Positions 32,729-41,635 of a DNA stretch of 64,000 bases are shown piece by piece; positions within the stretch are counted from its first letter, which is position 1, and each line of letters begins with the position of its first letter. Source of the stretch: Deltaproteobacteria bacterium (lineage in GTDB: Bacteria; Myxococcota_A; UBA9042; PHBI01); the NCBI GenBank assembly GCA_020632715.1, contig JACKFA010000001.1, positions 1 to 64,000 of the forward strand. The letters run 5' to 3'. Position numbers and translations under genes: made by a program. The notes under the pieces are model-generated. The model had not been told where the DNA came from, searched no databases, and saw nothing but the letters and a program-made list of their open reading frames with translations.

Positions 32729-34369
32729 ATGAGCCCGAGCAACACCCCCTCCGTCGCCCAGACGTTCGCCGGCCGACACCTCCTCGTGACCGGCGTCACC
32801 GGCTTCGTCGGCAAGGTCTTCCTCTCCCAGCTCCTCTACGAGCTCCCCGACATCGGCCGCGTCGACGTCCTCGTCCGCCGCTCGAAGAAGGAGGGCGCGG
32901 CCGCCCGCTTCAACCGCATCGCCGCGCGGAGCCCCGTCTTCCGCCCCCTCCGCGAGCGCCACGGCGCCGGCTACGCCGCCTTCCTCTCCGAGCGCGTGCG
33001 CGTCCTCGAGGGCGACGTCACCGAGCCCCTCTGCGGCCTCTCCGACGACACCGTCGCCGAGCTCGCCCCCTCCCTCGACGCCATCGTCCACTTCGCCGGC
33101 CTCACCGACTTCGACGCCGACCCCAAGCTCGCCGTCCCCATCAACGTCGACGGCGCCCTCCACGTCGCCGAGCTCGCCGCGAAGACCGAGCACGCCGCCA
33201 TCCTCCACACCTCGACCTGCTTCGTCGCCGGCGTCAACGACGGCGCCGTCCCCGAGACCCTCACCCCGGGCCTCGCCCCGAACCAGCGCCACTACGACGT
33301 CGACGCCGAGCTCGAGACCCTCCGCGCCCTCGCCGCCGGCCCCGGCAGCGCCAAGGACCGCGTCGCCGCCACCCGTGAGCGCGCCCGCGAGCTCGGCTGG
33401 CTCAACGTCTACACCTACACGAAGGGCGTCGCCGAGCACCTCCTCGCCCGCGCCCCCGTCGAGGTCGCCGTCGTCCGCCCCGCCATCGTCGAGTGCGCCC
33501 TCCACTACCCCTTCACGGGCTGGAACGAGGGCCTCAACACCACGGGCCCCCTCCTCTGGCTCCTCCGCTCGCCCTTCCGCTTCTTCCCGGCGCGCGCCAA
33601 GAACCACTTCGACGTCGTCCCCGTCGACGCCGTCTCCCGCGCCGTCACCCTCGCGCTCGCCGCCCTCCTCCGCGGCGAGGCCGAGCGCGTCTACCAGGTC
33701 TCGACCTCGTCCTCGAACCCCATGCGCATGGGCCGCGCCATCGAGCTCGCGAACCTCTCGATCCGGAAGGACCTCGGCCGCGGTGACGCCTCGCGCTTCG
33801 AGCGCATGGTCATCCGCTTCCTCGACACGGTCCCGGTCGACGCCGACGCCGACCACGCCTTTGCCCTGCCGCGCCTCCAGCGCTTCGCGCGCGGCCTGAA
33901 GGGGGCGCTCGAGGGGCTCCCCGTCGGCGCGCTCCTCCCCCGCCCCGCGAAGGGCCTCGAGAAGACCCTCGACGACAAGCGCGTCTGGGCCGGCTTCGCC
34001 CTCGAGCAGGCCGAGAAGGGCCTCGGCCGCCTCCAGCGCATGCTCGACCTCTACCGCCCCTTCATCCACGACCACGACTGGATCTTCGGCAACCAGCACA
34101 CGCGCGACCTCGACCGCGCCCTGTCCGCCGACGAGCGCGCCACCTGGGGCAACATCGCCGACGGCATCGACTGGCGCGTCTACTGGCTCGACATCCTCTA
34201 CCCCGGGCTCAAGCAGTGGTGCTGGCCCCTCCTCGACGGCGGCGACGCCCCCGAGGACCCCGCCGACGGGCCGCCCCTCGTGCTCGTCGCCCCCGAGCGG
34301 GCGCTGACGCCGAAGCCGCCGCTCCGAAAGCCCGCCCGACGCCCCGCGACGCAGGAGGCCCGCCCGTGA
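32729..34369 (+). CDS. Fatty acyl-CoA reductase-like protein (NAD-binding-4 SDR)
   Basis: Length is 546 aa from the ATG at 32729, with AGGAG 5 nt upstream. Rossmann site LLVTGVTGFVGKVFLSQLLY; catalytic Tyr-x3-Lys in NVYTYTKGVAEHLL; VVRPAIVECALHYPFTGWNE follows, as in fatty-acyl-CoA/CAR-type reductases. A helical C-terminal half of about 220 residues resembles the FAR C-terminal (male-sterility) region. Such enzymes reduce acyl-CoA or acyl-ACP to alcohol or aldehyde with NADPH. The C-terminus is Pro/Ala-rich. Its TGA overlaps the GTG of the next gene. Substrate not certain; the neighbouring ACP could supply it. Confidence 0.8.
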   Translation: MSPSNTPSVAQTFAGRHLLVTGVTGFVGKVFLSQLLYELPDIGRVDVLVRRSKKEGAAARFNRIAARSPVFRPLRERHGAGYAAFLSERVRVLEGDVTEPLCGLSDDTVAELAPSLDAIVHFAGLTDFDADPKLAVPINVDGALHVAELAAKTEHAAILHTSTCFVAGVNDGAVPETLTPGLAPNQRHYDVDAELETLRALAAGPGSAKDRVAATRERARELGWLNVYTYTKGVAEHLLARAPVEVAVVRPAIVECALHYPFTGWNEGLNTTGPLLWLLRSPFRFFPARAKNHFDVVPVDAVSRAVTLALAALLRGEAERVYQVSTSSSNPMRMGRAIELANLSIRKDLGRGDASRFERMVIRFLDTVPVDADADHAFALPRLQRFARGLKGALEGLPVGALLPRPAKGLEKTLDDKRVWAGFALEQAEKGLGRLQRMLDLYRPFIHDHDWIFGNQHTRDLDRALSADERATWGNIADGIDWRVYWLDILYPGLKQWCWPLLDGGDAPEDPADGPPLVLVAPERALTPKPPLRKPARRPATQEARP

Positions 34370-35532
34370 GCAGCGCCGACGAGACCCTCTTCATCACCGG
34401 CGCCACCGGCTTCCTCGGGGGCTACGCCGCGACGCGCCTCCTCGACACCCACCCGGGCGTGCGCCTCCGGCCGCTCGTCCGCGCCAGGTCGCGCGAGCAG
34501 GCCATCGAGCGCCTCTGGGGGTCCTTCCAGCTCCACGTCGACGCCGCGCGCTTCTGGGAGATGATGGACCGCGTCGAGCCCGCGCTCGGCGACCTCCACG
34601 CCCCCGACCTCGGCCTCGACGCCGCCACGCGCGAGGCCATCCTCGGCGACACCGGCTCCGTCCTGCACATCGCCGCCTCGCTCAACCGGAAGTCCGACAA
34701 GGCCTGCCTCAACACGAACGTGCGCGGCACCCTCTCCGTCGTGAAGCTCGCGCGCGCGCTCGCCGACGGCCGCGGCCTCCGCCGCTACACGCACGTCTCG
34801 ACCGTCGCCGTCGCGGGCAAGCGGAACGCCGAGGTCGTCCTCGAGGACGACGCGATCGACTGGGACCGCAGCGACTACGATCCCTACGCCCGCACGAAGA
34901 AGCTCTGCGAGCACCTCGCCCACGAGCTCCTCCCGGACGTCCAGAAGACCATCCTGCGCCCGTCCATCGTCATGGGCGACTCGCGCTTCCCCGAGACCGC
35001 GCAGTTCGACATGGTCCGCGCCACCGCGTTCCTGGCCGACCTCCCCGTCGTGCCGTTCCGCCCGACCTGGCGCGCCGACATCGTCAACGCCGACTGGGTC
35101 GGCCGCGCCATCGAGACGCTCCACATGAAGGCGCGCCCCGAGCACACGATCTACCACCTCTCGGCCGGCCTCTCATCGCCGACCCTCGGCGCCGTCGGCG
35201 ACGCGCTGCACGCGGGGACCGGCAAGCGCATCCGCTTCGCCCCGAGCCTCCTCGGCCCGTTCCAGACGGCCGTCGACCTCGCGAACGGCTGGCGCGCGAA
35301 GAACCCCGTCACGCTCGTCGCGTCGCTCCTCAAGGTCTTCCTGCCCTACATCACCTACGACACCGTCTTCGACAACGCCCGCGCCGTGGCCGAGGTGGGC
35401 GTCGCCCCCGCGTCGTTCACCGGGTACGGGCCGGCGCTCTACCGCTGGTCGAAGGCGAACGCCTTCACCTACCCGACGCGCCCCCTGCCCTCGCGCGCGG
35501 AGGCCGAGAAGACCAAGGAGGCCGCGGCATGA
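34366..35532 (+). CDS. Second NAD-binding-4 type reductase (thioester reductase-like SDR)
   Basis: Length is 388 aa with a GTG start overlapping the upstream stop (GTGA). Rossmann motif LFITGATGFLGGYAATRLLD; LHIAASLNRKSDKACLNTNV; catalytic YDPYARTKKLCEHL (Tyr-x3-Lys); then ILRPSIVMGDSRF. Related to the 32729 protein but shorter, without its long C-terminal domain, so the two are not simple duplicates. Probably a thioester or aldehyde reductase or an epimerase-like partner in the pathway. Confidence 0.8.
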   Translation: MSSADETLFITGATGFLGGYAATRLLDTHPGVRLRPLVRARSREQAIERLWGSFQLHVDAARFWEMMDRVEPALGDLHAPDLGLDAATREAILGDTGSVLHIAASLNRKSDKACLNTNVRGTLSVVKLARALADGRGLRRYTHVSTVAVAGKRNAEVVLEDDAIDWDRSDYDPYARTKKLCEHLAHELLPDVQKTILRPSIVMGDSRFPETAQFDMVRATAFLADLPVVPFRPTWRADIVNADWVGRAIETLHMKARPEHTIYHLSAGLSSPTLGAVGDALHAGTGKRIRFAPSLLGPFQTAVDLANGWRAKNPVTLVASLLKVFLPYITYDTVFDNARAVAEVGVAPASFTGYGPALYRWSKANAFTYPTRPLPSRAEAEKTKEAAA

Positions 35533-37088
35533 GCGCCCGCCGGAGCCCCTGGGGGGGCGTGCTCGGGCAGGCCGGCTTCGCCCTCGGCCGCCTCGCCGGG
35601 AAGGCGCGGGAGGTCCTCGGGCAGGCCGCGGACGCCGATCGCTGGCTCATCGGCGCCACGCGCGCGGCCGTCGAGGGCGCCGCCACCCGCTACGCGCTCG
35701 ACCCCGGCGCCGAGTGGCGGCCCGGGGAGCCGCTGAAGCTCCTCTTCGTCGGCTACTCGGGCACGCGCAACACCGGCGCCGACGTGCGCGTCGAGGAGAT
35801 GATCCGCCAGTTCCGCCACCTCTTCGGCGACCGCCACCTCGAGCTGTCGATCGTCACGCAGGACCCGGCGAAGACGCGCGGCTACTTCAAGACCGCCCGC
35901 CAGGTGCGCCTCCCGGACATCTTCCCGCGCTTCCTCTACGACGAGGTCCACGCGCAGCACGGCGTCGTCGCGTGCGAGGGGTCGATGTTCAAGTCGAAGT
36001 TCGCGAACGCCCTGTCGACGCTCATGGCGGGCGCGCTCGGCGTGGCGGCGGCCGAGAACAAGCTCGCCATCGGGTACGGCGGCGAGGCCGGCAAGATGGA
36101 CCCGCCGCTCGAGGCGCTCGTGCGCGACACGTGCCGGCGGTCGTTCATCGTGGCGCGGAACGAGGCGTCGGTCGGCGTGCTCGCGCGGCTCGGCGTGCGC
36201 GCGGAGGTCGGCACGGACACGGCGTGGACCTTCGAGCCGGCCGGAGACGACGTCGGGAAGCGGATCCTCGCGCGCCACGGCTGGGACGGGGAGCGCCCCG
36301 TGCTCGTCGCGTGCCCCATCAACCCCTTCTGGTGGCCCGTCACCGCCGACGTGCGGCGCGCCGTCGAGCAGAAGGCGCTCGGGCTCCACGCCGAGGCGCA
36401 CTACAAGTCCGTGTACTTCCACGCGGCGGGGAAGGAGGTGCGCGAGAAGCAGGCCGCCTACCTCGACGCGTACGCGACGGCGCTCCGGAAGGTCGCGCGC
36501 GACCGCGGCGCGTTCGTCGTGCTCGTCGGGATGGAGGAGCTCGATCGGCGCGCCTGCGAGGGGCTCCGCGAGCGGCTCGGCGCCGAGACGCCCGTGCTCG
36601 TGAGCGACGAGCACGACATGTTCGAGCTCGTGTCGGTGCTGCGGCAGGCGTCGGCGCTCGTGTCGTCGCGCTACCACGCGATCGTGACGTCGATGCCGGC
36701 GGGGGTGCCGTCGGTCGGGGTCACGATGGACGAGCGGATCCGGAACCTCATGGCCGACCGCGGCCAGCCCGAGCTCGCGCTCGAGGTGGACGACCCGGCG
36801 CTCGCGACGAAGCTCCCGGAGCTCGTGGGGCGCGCCTTCGACGAGGGTGAGCGGATCCGGGCCGGGATCGCTGGGTCGGTGGCCCGCAACCTCGGCGCCA
36901 TGGGGCGCATGGGGCAGCTCGTCGTCGAGTACGTCCGCGAGCGGCACCCGGAGTTTCCGTTCCGCGAGGAGCTCGGCCTCGCCGGGAACCCCTGGGACCA
37001 CCTGCCCTCGCTCCCGCGCGCCGTGCGGGAGCTCCTCGCCGACGCGGACCCGAGCCACGGCGGGGCGCGCACCCTGGAGGCGCTGTGA
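35529..37088 (+). CDS. Polysaccharide pyruvyl transferase-like protein
   Basis: Length is 519 aa; ATG overlaps the previous stop (ATGA). After about 60 helical residues, the PF04230-type fold starts with LLFVGYSGTRNTGADVRVEE and ends with ALVSSRYHAIVTSMPAGVPSVGV, both characteristic of pyruvyl transferases. The central part retains VACPINPFWWPVT and VLVGMEELDRRACEG. These enzymes add pyruvyl ketals from PEP to sugars. Being inside a lipid cluster, it suggests a glyco- or polyol-lipid modification, or a distant GT-B enzyme with another acceptor. C-terminal 90 residues are helical. No signal peptide. Confidence 0.72.
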   Translation: MSARRSPWGGVLGQAGFALGRLAGKAREVLGQAADADRWLIGATRAAVEGAATRYALDPGAEWRPGEPLKLLFVGYSGTRNTGADVRVEEMIRQFRHLFGDRHLELSIVTQDPAKTRGYFKTARQVRLPDIFPRFLYDEVHAQHGVVACEGSMFKSKFANALSTLMAGALGVAAAENKLAIGYGGEAGKMDPPLEALVRDTCRRSFIVARNEASVGVLARLGVRAEVGTDTAWTFEPAGDDVGKRILARHGWDGERPVLVACPINPFWWPVTADVRRAVEQKALGLHAEAHYKSVYFHAAGKEVREKQAAYLDAYATALRKVARDRGAFVVLVGMEELDRRACEGLRERLGAETPVLVSDEHDMFELVSVLRQASALVSSRYHAIVTSMPAGVPSVGVTMDERIRNLMADRGQPELALEVDDPALATKLPELVGRAFDEGERIRAGIAGSVARNLGAMGRMGQLVVEYVRERHPEFPFREELGLAGNPWDHLPSLPRAVRELLADADPSHGGARTLEAL

Positions 37089-38737
37089 AAGACCAGACCA
37101 CGTTCGTCGACCGCTTGCTCGGGACGCTCGCGAAGCACCCGAGCCGGCCGGTCATCGGCGAGATGCATGGTGCAACGCACAAGCCGTTCACGGGCGCCAT
37201 GATGGCCGCGATGGTCGGCAAGGCGCGCGCGGCGATTCGCAGTCGCGGCGTGAAGCCGGGGGACCGCGTCGTGCTGCTCGCGCCGAACAGCGCGCGCTGG
37301 GTGGCGGCGGATCTGGCGATGCTCGCCGAGGGGGCCGTGGTGGTGCCGCTCTACGCGCGGCAGGCCGCGGGCGAGCTCGTGACCATCATGAAGCACGCGG
37401 AGCCAGCGCTGGTCGTGGTCGACGGCGAGGCGCTCGCCGAGGGGCCGCGCGCCGCGTGGCCGGAGATGCCGCTCGCGCTCCTCGACGACCTCTTCGCGGG
37501 GGACGGCGCGGTCGACGAGCCGCCCGTGAAGCGGGCGCCGGCGGACCCGGTGACCATCATCTACACCTCGGGCACGAGCGGCGAGGCGAAGGGCGTCGTC
37601 ACGACGGCGGCGAACGTCGGCTTCATGCTGCCGGTCATCGACGACGCCGTCGGGCGCCTCATGGGCGACGGCGGGCACGCGGCGGGCGGCGTCCACCGGG
37701 TCTTCCACTACCTGCCGTTCTGCTTCGCCGGGTCGCGCATGGTGCTCTGGACGGCGCTCTGGCGCGGCTCGGAGCTCTCGATGTCGACCTCGCTCGACAA
37801 CCTCAAGGAGGAGCTCGCCGCCGCGAAGCCGAACTACGTGCTGAACGTGCCGGCGCTGCTCGACCGGATCCGGTCGGGCGTCGACGGGCAGATCGTCAAG
37901 CGCGGGAAGCTCTTCGCGGCGCTCTGGGCGGCCGCGGTGCGCGGAAACCTGCGGGGGAAGGGCGCGACGCTCGGCGAGAAGCTCGCCCTCGCCGTGGCGA
38001 AGCGCCTCATCGCGCCCAAGGTGAAGGCGCAGATCGGCGCCGACCTCAAGACGCTCATCTCCGGCTCGGCGCCGCTCTCCGAGGAGACGCAGCGCTGGTT
38101 CTCGCTCATCGGGATCCCGGTGTACGAGGTGTACGGGCTCACCGAGACGACGGCCATCGTGACGATGGACGAGCCCGGAGACGCGCGCCCGGGCTACGTC
38201 GGGCGGCCGATCCGCGGCGTCGAGATCCGCGTCGCGGGCGACGACGACGAGCTCCAGACGCGCGGCGCCCACATCTTCGCCGGCTACTGGAAGAACGAGG
38301 CGGCCACGAAGGCCGCGTTCACGGACGACGGCTGGTTCCGGACGGGCGACCAGGCGACGCTCGACGAGACGCGGCGCGTGAAGGTCATCGGGCGGACGAA
38401 GAACGTGCTGGTGCCGTCGTCGGGGCACAACGTGCCGCCCGAGCCGCTCGAGCAGCGCCTCCTCGAGCTCTCGCCGGGGGCCGTGCAGGCGGTCGTCGTC
38501 GGCCACGGGCGCCCGTTCCTGACGGCGATCGTCGCGGGCCCCGTCGCGCGCGAGGTCGTCGAGGCCGCGGTCGCGACGCTGAACGCCGACATCCCGCACT
38601 ACCGGCGGATCCGCGCGTTCCACCTCGATCCGGCGCCGATGACGCCCGAGTCCGGGCTCCTCACGGCGAACCAGAAGCTGAAGCGCCGCGCCATCGAGGC
38701 GCACTACGAGAAGCAGATCGCGGAGATGTACGCGTGA
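37085..38737 (+). CDS. AMP-dependent long-chain acyl synthetase
   Basis: Length is 550 aa with a GTG start in a GTGA overlap. ANL motifs are complete: VTIIYTSGTSGEAKGVVTTA (A3), YEVYGLTETTAIVTMDEPGD (A5), WFRTGDQATLDETRRVKVIGR (A7/A8) and NVLVPSSGHNVPPEPLE. The overall layout, with a linker like long-chain acyl-CoA synthetases (FadD15-like), supports activation of a fatty acid to acyl-AMP and transfer to CoA or to the ACP encoded three genes on. Cytoplasmic. Confidence 0.87.
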   Translation: MKDQTTFVDRLLGTLAKHPSRPVIGEMHGATHKPFTGAMMAAMVGKARAAIRSRGVKPGDRVVLLAPNSARWVAADLAMLAEGAVVVPLYARQAAGELVTIMKHAEPALVVVDGEALAEGPRAAWPEMPLALLDDLFAGDGAVDEPPVKRAPADPVTIIYTSGTSGEAKGVVTTAANVGFMLPVIDDAVGRLMGDGGHAAGGVHRVFHYLPFCFAGSRMVLWTALWRGSELSMSTSLDNLKEELAAAKPNYVLNVPALLDRIRSGVDGQIVKRGKLFAALWAAAVRGNLRGKGATLGEKLALAVAKRLIAPKVKAQIGADLKTLISGSAPLSEETQRWFSLIGIPVYEVYGLTETTAIVTMDEPGDARPGYVGRPIRGVEIRVAGDDDELQTRGAHIFAGYWKNEAATKAAFTDDGWFRTGDQATLDETRRVKVIGRTKNVLVPSSGHNVPPEPLEQRLLELSPGAVQAVVVGHGRPFLTAIVAGPVAREVVEAAVATLNADIPHYRRIRAFHLDPAPMTPESGLLTANQKLKRRAIEAHYEKQIAEMYA

Positions 38738-39582
38738 GCGCCGCCGCGGGCGCGACGTTCGAGGGGGAGGCGCTCCGCTGGGCGCCCGACGGCGACGTCC
38801 TCGTCGTGACGCTCCACCGCGAGCCCGGGAACGCGCTCGGGCTCACGGCCCTCGCCGAGCTCGAGGCGCTGGTCGCGCACGTCGGCGCGGGCGCGGGCGG
38901 GGCGCGGGCGCTCCTGTTCACGAGCACCGCGCGCGCCGGCTTCTGCGAGGGCGCCGCGCTGAAGGAGCTCTACACGGACCTCGTCGCGCGCCGGGCCGCC
39001 GGCGAGGCCGCGGGCGACACGCTCGCCGCGGTGCGCTCCTTCATCGACCGGATCCACGCGGTCTTCGACGCCCTCGACCAGGCGCCGATGACGACCGTCG
39101 CGGCGCTCCACGGCGTCGTCTTCGGCGGCGGCTTCGAGCTCGCGCTGACCTGCGACGTGCTCATCGCCGACAAGGGCGCGCGCTTCGCCTTCCCGGAGCT
39201 GCGGCTCGGCCTCATCCCGGGGTTCGGCGGCGTGCCGCGCCTCCGCCGCGACGTCGGGAACGCCGTCGTGCGGGACCTCCTGCTCTCGGGGCGGAGCCTG
39301 TCCGCGACGCGCGCGCACGAGCTCGGGCTCGTGTCGCAGGTGGTCGCGCGGGGTGAGGCGCTCCCGGCCGCGCTCGCGCTCGCGAAGCAGGCCGCCCGCT
39401 TCGCGCCGCACACGGTCGCCGCGGCGAAGCGCTTCACGAAGCCCCTCCCGGAGGGCCTCGACGCCGAGAAGGCCCTCTTCTGCGAGCTCTTCGGCTCCCC
39501 TGTCGTCCTCGAGGCGCTCGCGCGCTTCGCCGCGGACACGTCCGCCCTCCCCTACCTCCCGTCGGAGCGCGTGCCGTCATGA
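38734..39582 (+). CDS. Enoyl-CoA hydratase/isomerase family protein
   Basis: Length is 282 aa with a GTG start in a GTGA overlap; the open frame extending back to 36847 is non-coding. Crotonase fold: oxyanion residues near FCEGAALKEL and GVVFGGGFELALTCDVLIA, with both catalytic glutamates in place (GGGFE and PELRLGLIPGFGG). The CEG in place of the usual SAG is mildly odd. It hydrates or isomerises an enoyl thioester, here perhaps during lipid chain modification instead of degradation, since it sits between two synthetases and the ACP. Confidence 0.85.
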   Translation: MSAAAGATFEGEALRWAPDGDVLVVTLHREPGNALGLTALAELEALVAHVGAGAGGARALLFTSTARAGFCEGAALKELYTDLVARRAAGEAAGDTLAAVRSFIDRIHAVFDALDQAPMTTVAALHGVVFGGGFELALTCDVLIADKGARFAFPELRLGLIPGFGGVPRLRRDVGNAVVRDLLLSGRSLSATRAHELGLVSQVVARGEALPAALALAKQAARFAPHTVAAAKRFTKPLPEGLDAEKALFCELFGSPVVLEALARFAADTSALPYLPSERVPS

Positions 39583-39821
39583 GCACCTCGGATGCCACGA
39601 CTGACCGGATCCTCGCCCTCGCCTGCGAGCGCTTCGACCGCCCGCCGGGCTCGCTCTCGGCCGAGGACGACCTCTTCCAGAGCCTCGGCATCGACAGCAT
39701 GCAGGCGCTCGACCTCATGACGCGCCTCGAAGAGACCTTCGACGTCGAGATCCCGGACTACGAGCTGCAAGGCGTCAGCACGTTCGCCGACCTCGCGGCC
39801 CTCGTGAGGCGCCGCCAATGA
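39579..39821 (+). CDS. Acyl carrier protein
   Basis: Length is 80 aa with an ATGA overlap on each side. Helical, acidic and carries the phosphopantetheine site LGIDSMQALDLM with Ser40. It carries acyl chains for the cluster's synthetases, reductases and acyltransferase. It is distinct from a housekeeping ACP by context and by sequence around the serine (IDSMQ, not LDSLD). No phosphopantetheinyl transferase is encoded nearby. Confidence 0.9.
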   Translation: MSTSDATTDRILALACERFDRPPGSLSAEDDLFQSLGIDSMQALDLMTRLEETFDVEIPDYELQGVSTFADLAALVRRRQ

Positions 39822-41635
39822 GCCCCGGGACGCCCTCGAAGGGCCTCCGCGCGGCGGCGGCCGAGCCCCTGTTCGCCGGCGCCTACGCCTCGCTCGGGGA
39901 GCTCCTGTCCGACGCGACGCTCACCTTCAAGACGGCGACGGCGCTCGTCTGCCGCGACCGGAAGCGGGAGCAGGCGCGCCTCACGTTCACGGCGTTCCGC
40001 GCCGAGGCGATGGCGATGGCGCGGCTCTTCGAGAGCCACGGCGTCGGCCCCGGGAGCCGCGTCGCCCTCATCATGGGGAACCAGCCGCGCTGGCTCGTGG
40101 CCGCCGCGGCGGCGTTCTGGCGCGGGGCGGTGCTCGTGCCGCTCGACTACAAGCTCACGGGCGCCGAGCACGACGCGCTGCTCGCGCACGCGCGCCCCGA
40201 CGCGCTCGTCGTGGACTACCCTTACTTCCGGCGGCTCTCCGCCGCGACGCGGGAGGCGACGCGCGTCTTCGTGAACGAGGCGCCGGCAGGCGCCGCCGAC
40301 CTCGGCGGGGCCGAGGCCCTGGGCGAGCTGGGCCACGCCGACCCGGACGCCCCCGAGCTCGAGGTCGTCCCGCGGCGCCGCGAGGACGACGCGACCATCG
40401 TCTACTCGTCGGGCACCGGCGGGCGGCCGAAGGGGTGCGTGCTGTCGCACGGCGCCTACCTCGCGCAGCTCGAGGGGCTCGTCGCCCTCTTCCCGCTCAC
40501 GGAGGGCGACCGCTACTTCTCGATCCTGCCCACGAACCACGCCATCGACTTCATGTGCGGCTTCGTCGGGCCGTTCTCGGGCGGCGCGACGGTCGTGCAC
40601 CAGCGCACGCTCCGCCCCGAGCACCTCCTCGACACGATGAAGGCCGAGCGGGTGACCCACATGGCGGTCGTGCCGCTCCTGCTCGAGGCGTTCGAGCGCG
40701 GGGTGAACGAGCGGATCGCCGAGTCGAAGCCGTGGCAGCGCGAGGCCGTGAAGGCGCTCTCGGCGCTGAACGGCTGGCTCACCGCGAAGACGCCGCGCCA
40801 CGCGCTCTCGAAGCGGCTCCTGCGCCCCATCCACGACGGCTTCGGCGGCGACCTGAAGGTGCTCTTCTGCGGCGGCGCGTTCACGGAGCGGCGGCTCGCC
40901 GAGCGGTTCTACGAGCTCGGGCTGCCGGTCGTCATCGGGTACGGGCTGACGGAGTGCTGCACGGTGGCGACCGTCAACGATCTCAAGCCCTTCCGGGGCG
41001 ACACGGTGGGGCGCGCCGTGCCGGGCGTGGACGTGACCATCGCGGACCCCGACGCGCTCGGCGTGGGCGAGGTCATCGTGCGCGGCCCGACCCTGATGTC
41101 GCGCTACCTCGACGACCCGGAGCTCACGGCGGAGACGCTGACCGCGGACGGCGCGCTCAGGACGGGCGACCTCGGGTGGCTCGACGCCGCCGGGCACCTG
41201 CACCTCGTCGGGCGGCGGAAGAACATGATCGTGACCACCGGCGGGAAGAACGTGTACCCCGAGGACATCGAGGCGGCCTTCGCCAAGGTGCCGTGCGAGG
41301 AGCTCGTGGTGGTCGCGGCCGACTACCTGTGGCCGCGGAAGGGCGGCGGGCTCACCGGGGAGGCGCTCGTCGCGGTCGTGCGCACGAAGGACGGCGACCT
41401 CGACGCGACGCGTGTTGCAGTGCAGCAAGCGAACGCGCGGCTCGCCGATTTCAAGCGGGTGAGCGGCCTTGTGCACTGGCACAACGAGTTCCCGCGCACG
41501 GCCTCGATGAAGGTGAAGCGGGCGGAGCTCGCGGACCTCGTGCGGGCGGGCAGCTCGCGCGACGCGATCGTCCCGGTGGGGAGCGGCGAGACGGCGGCGG
41601 CGTCCTACACGAGCCCGACGGGAGGTGTGGCGTGA
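39818..41635 (+). CDS. Second AMP-dependent acyl synthetase
   Basis: Length is 605 aa; ATG overlaps the ACP stop (ATGA). ANL motifs: TIVYSSGTGGRPKGCVLSHG (A3), VIGYGLTECCTVATVND (A5) and RTGDLGWLDAAGHLHLVGRR (A7/A8), then the C-terminal lysine domain with NMIVTTGGKNVYPEDIE. It is longer than the first synthetase and probably loads the ACP or activates a second acyl unit. Local AT-rich codon runs occur at 41416-41424 (TGCAGTGCA) and 41469-41482 (TTGTGCACTGGCACAA). Next gene follows with a GTGA overlap. Confidence 0.85.
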   Translation: MSPGTPSKGLRAAAAEPLFAGAYASLGELLSDATLTFKTATALVCRDRKREQARLTFTAFRAEAMAMARLFESHGVGPGSRVALIMGNQPRWLVAAAAAFWRGAVLVPLDYKLTGAEHDALLAHARPDALVVDYPYFRRLSAATREATRVFVNEAPAGAADLGGAEALGELGHADPDAPELEVVPRRREDDATIVYSSGTGGRPKGCVLSHGAYLAQLEGLVALFPLTEGDRYFSILPTNHAIDFMCGFVGPFSGGATVVHQRTLRPEHLLDTMKAERVTHMAVVPLLLEAFERGVNERIAESKPWQREAVKALSALNGWLTAKTPRHALSKRLLRPIHDGFGGDLKVLFCGGAFTERRLAERFYELGLPVVIGYGLTECCTVATVNDLKPFRGDTVGRAVPGVDVTIADPDALGVGEVIVRGPTLMSRYLDDPELTAETLTADGALRTGDLGWLDAAGHLHLVGRRKNMIVTTGGKNVYPEDIEAAFAKVPCEELVVVAADYLWPRKGGGLTGEALVAVVRTKDGDLDATRVAVQQANARLADFKRVSGLVHWHNEFPRTASMKVKRAELADLVRAGSSRDAIVPVGSGETAAASYTSPTGGVA

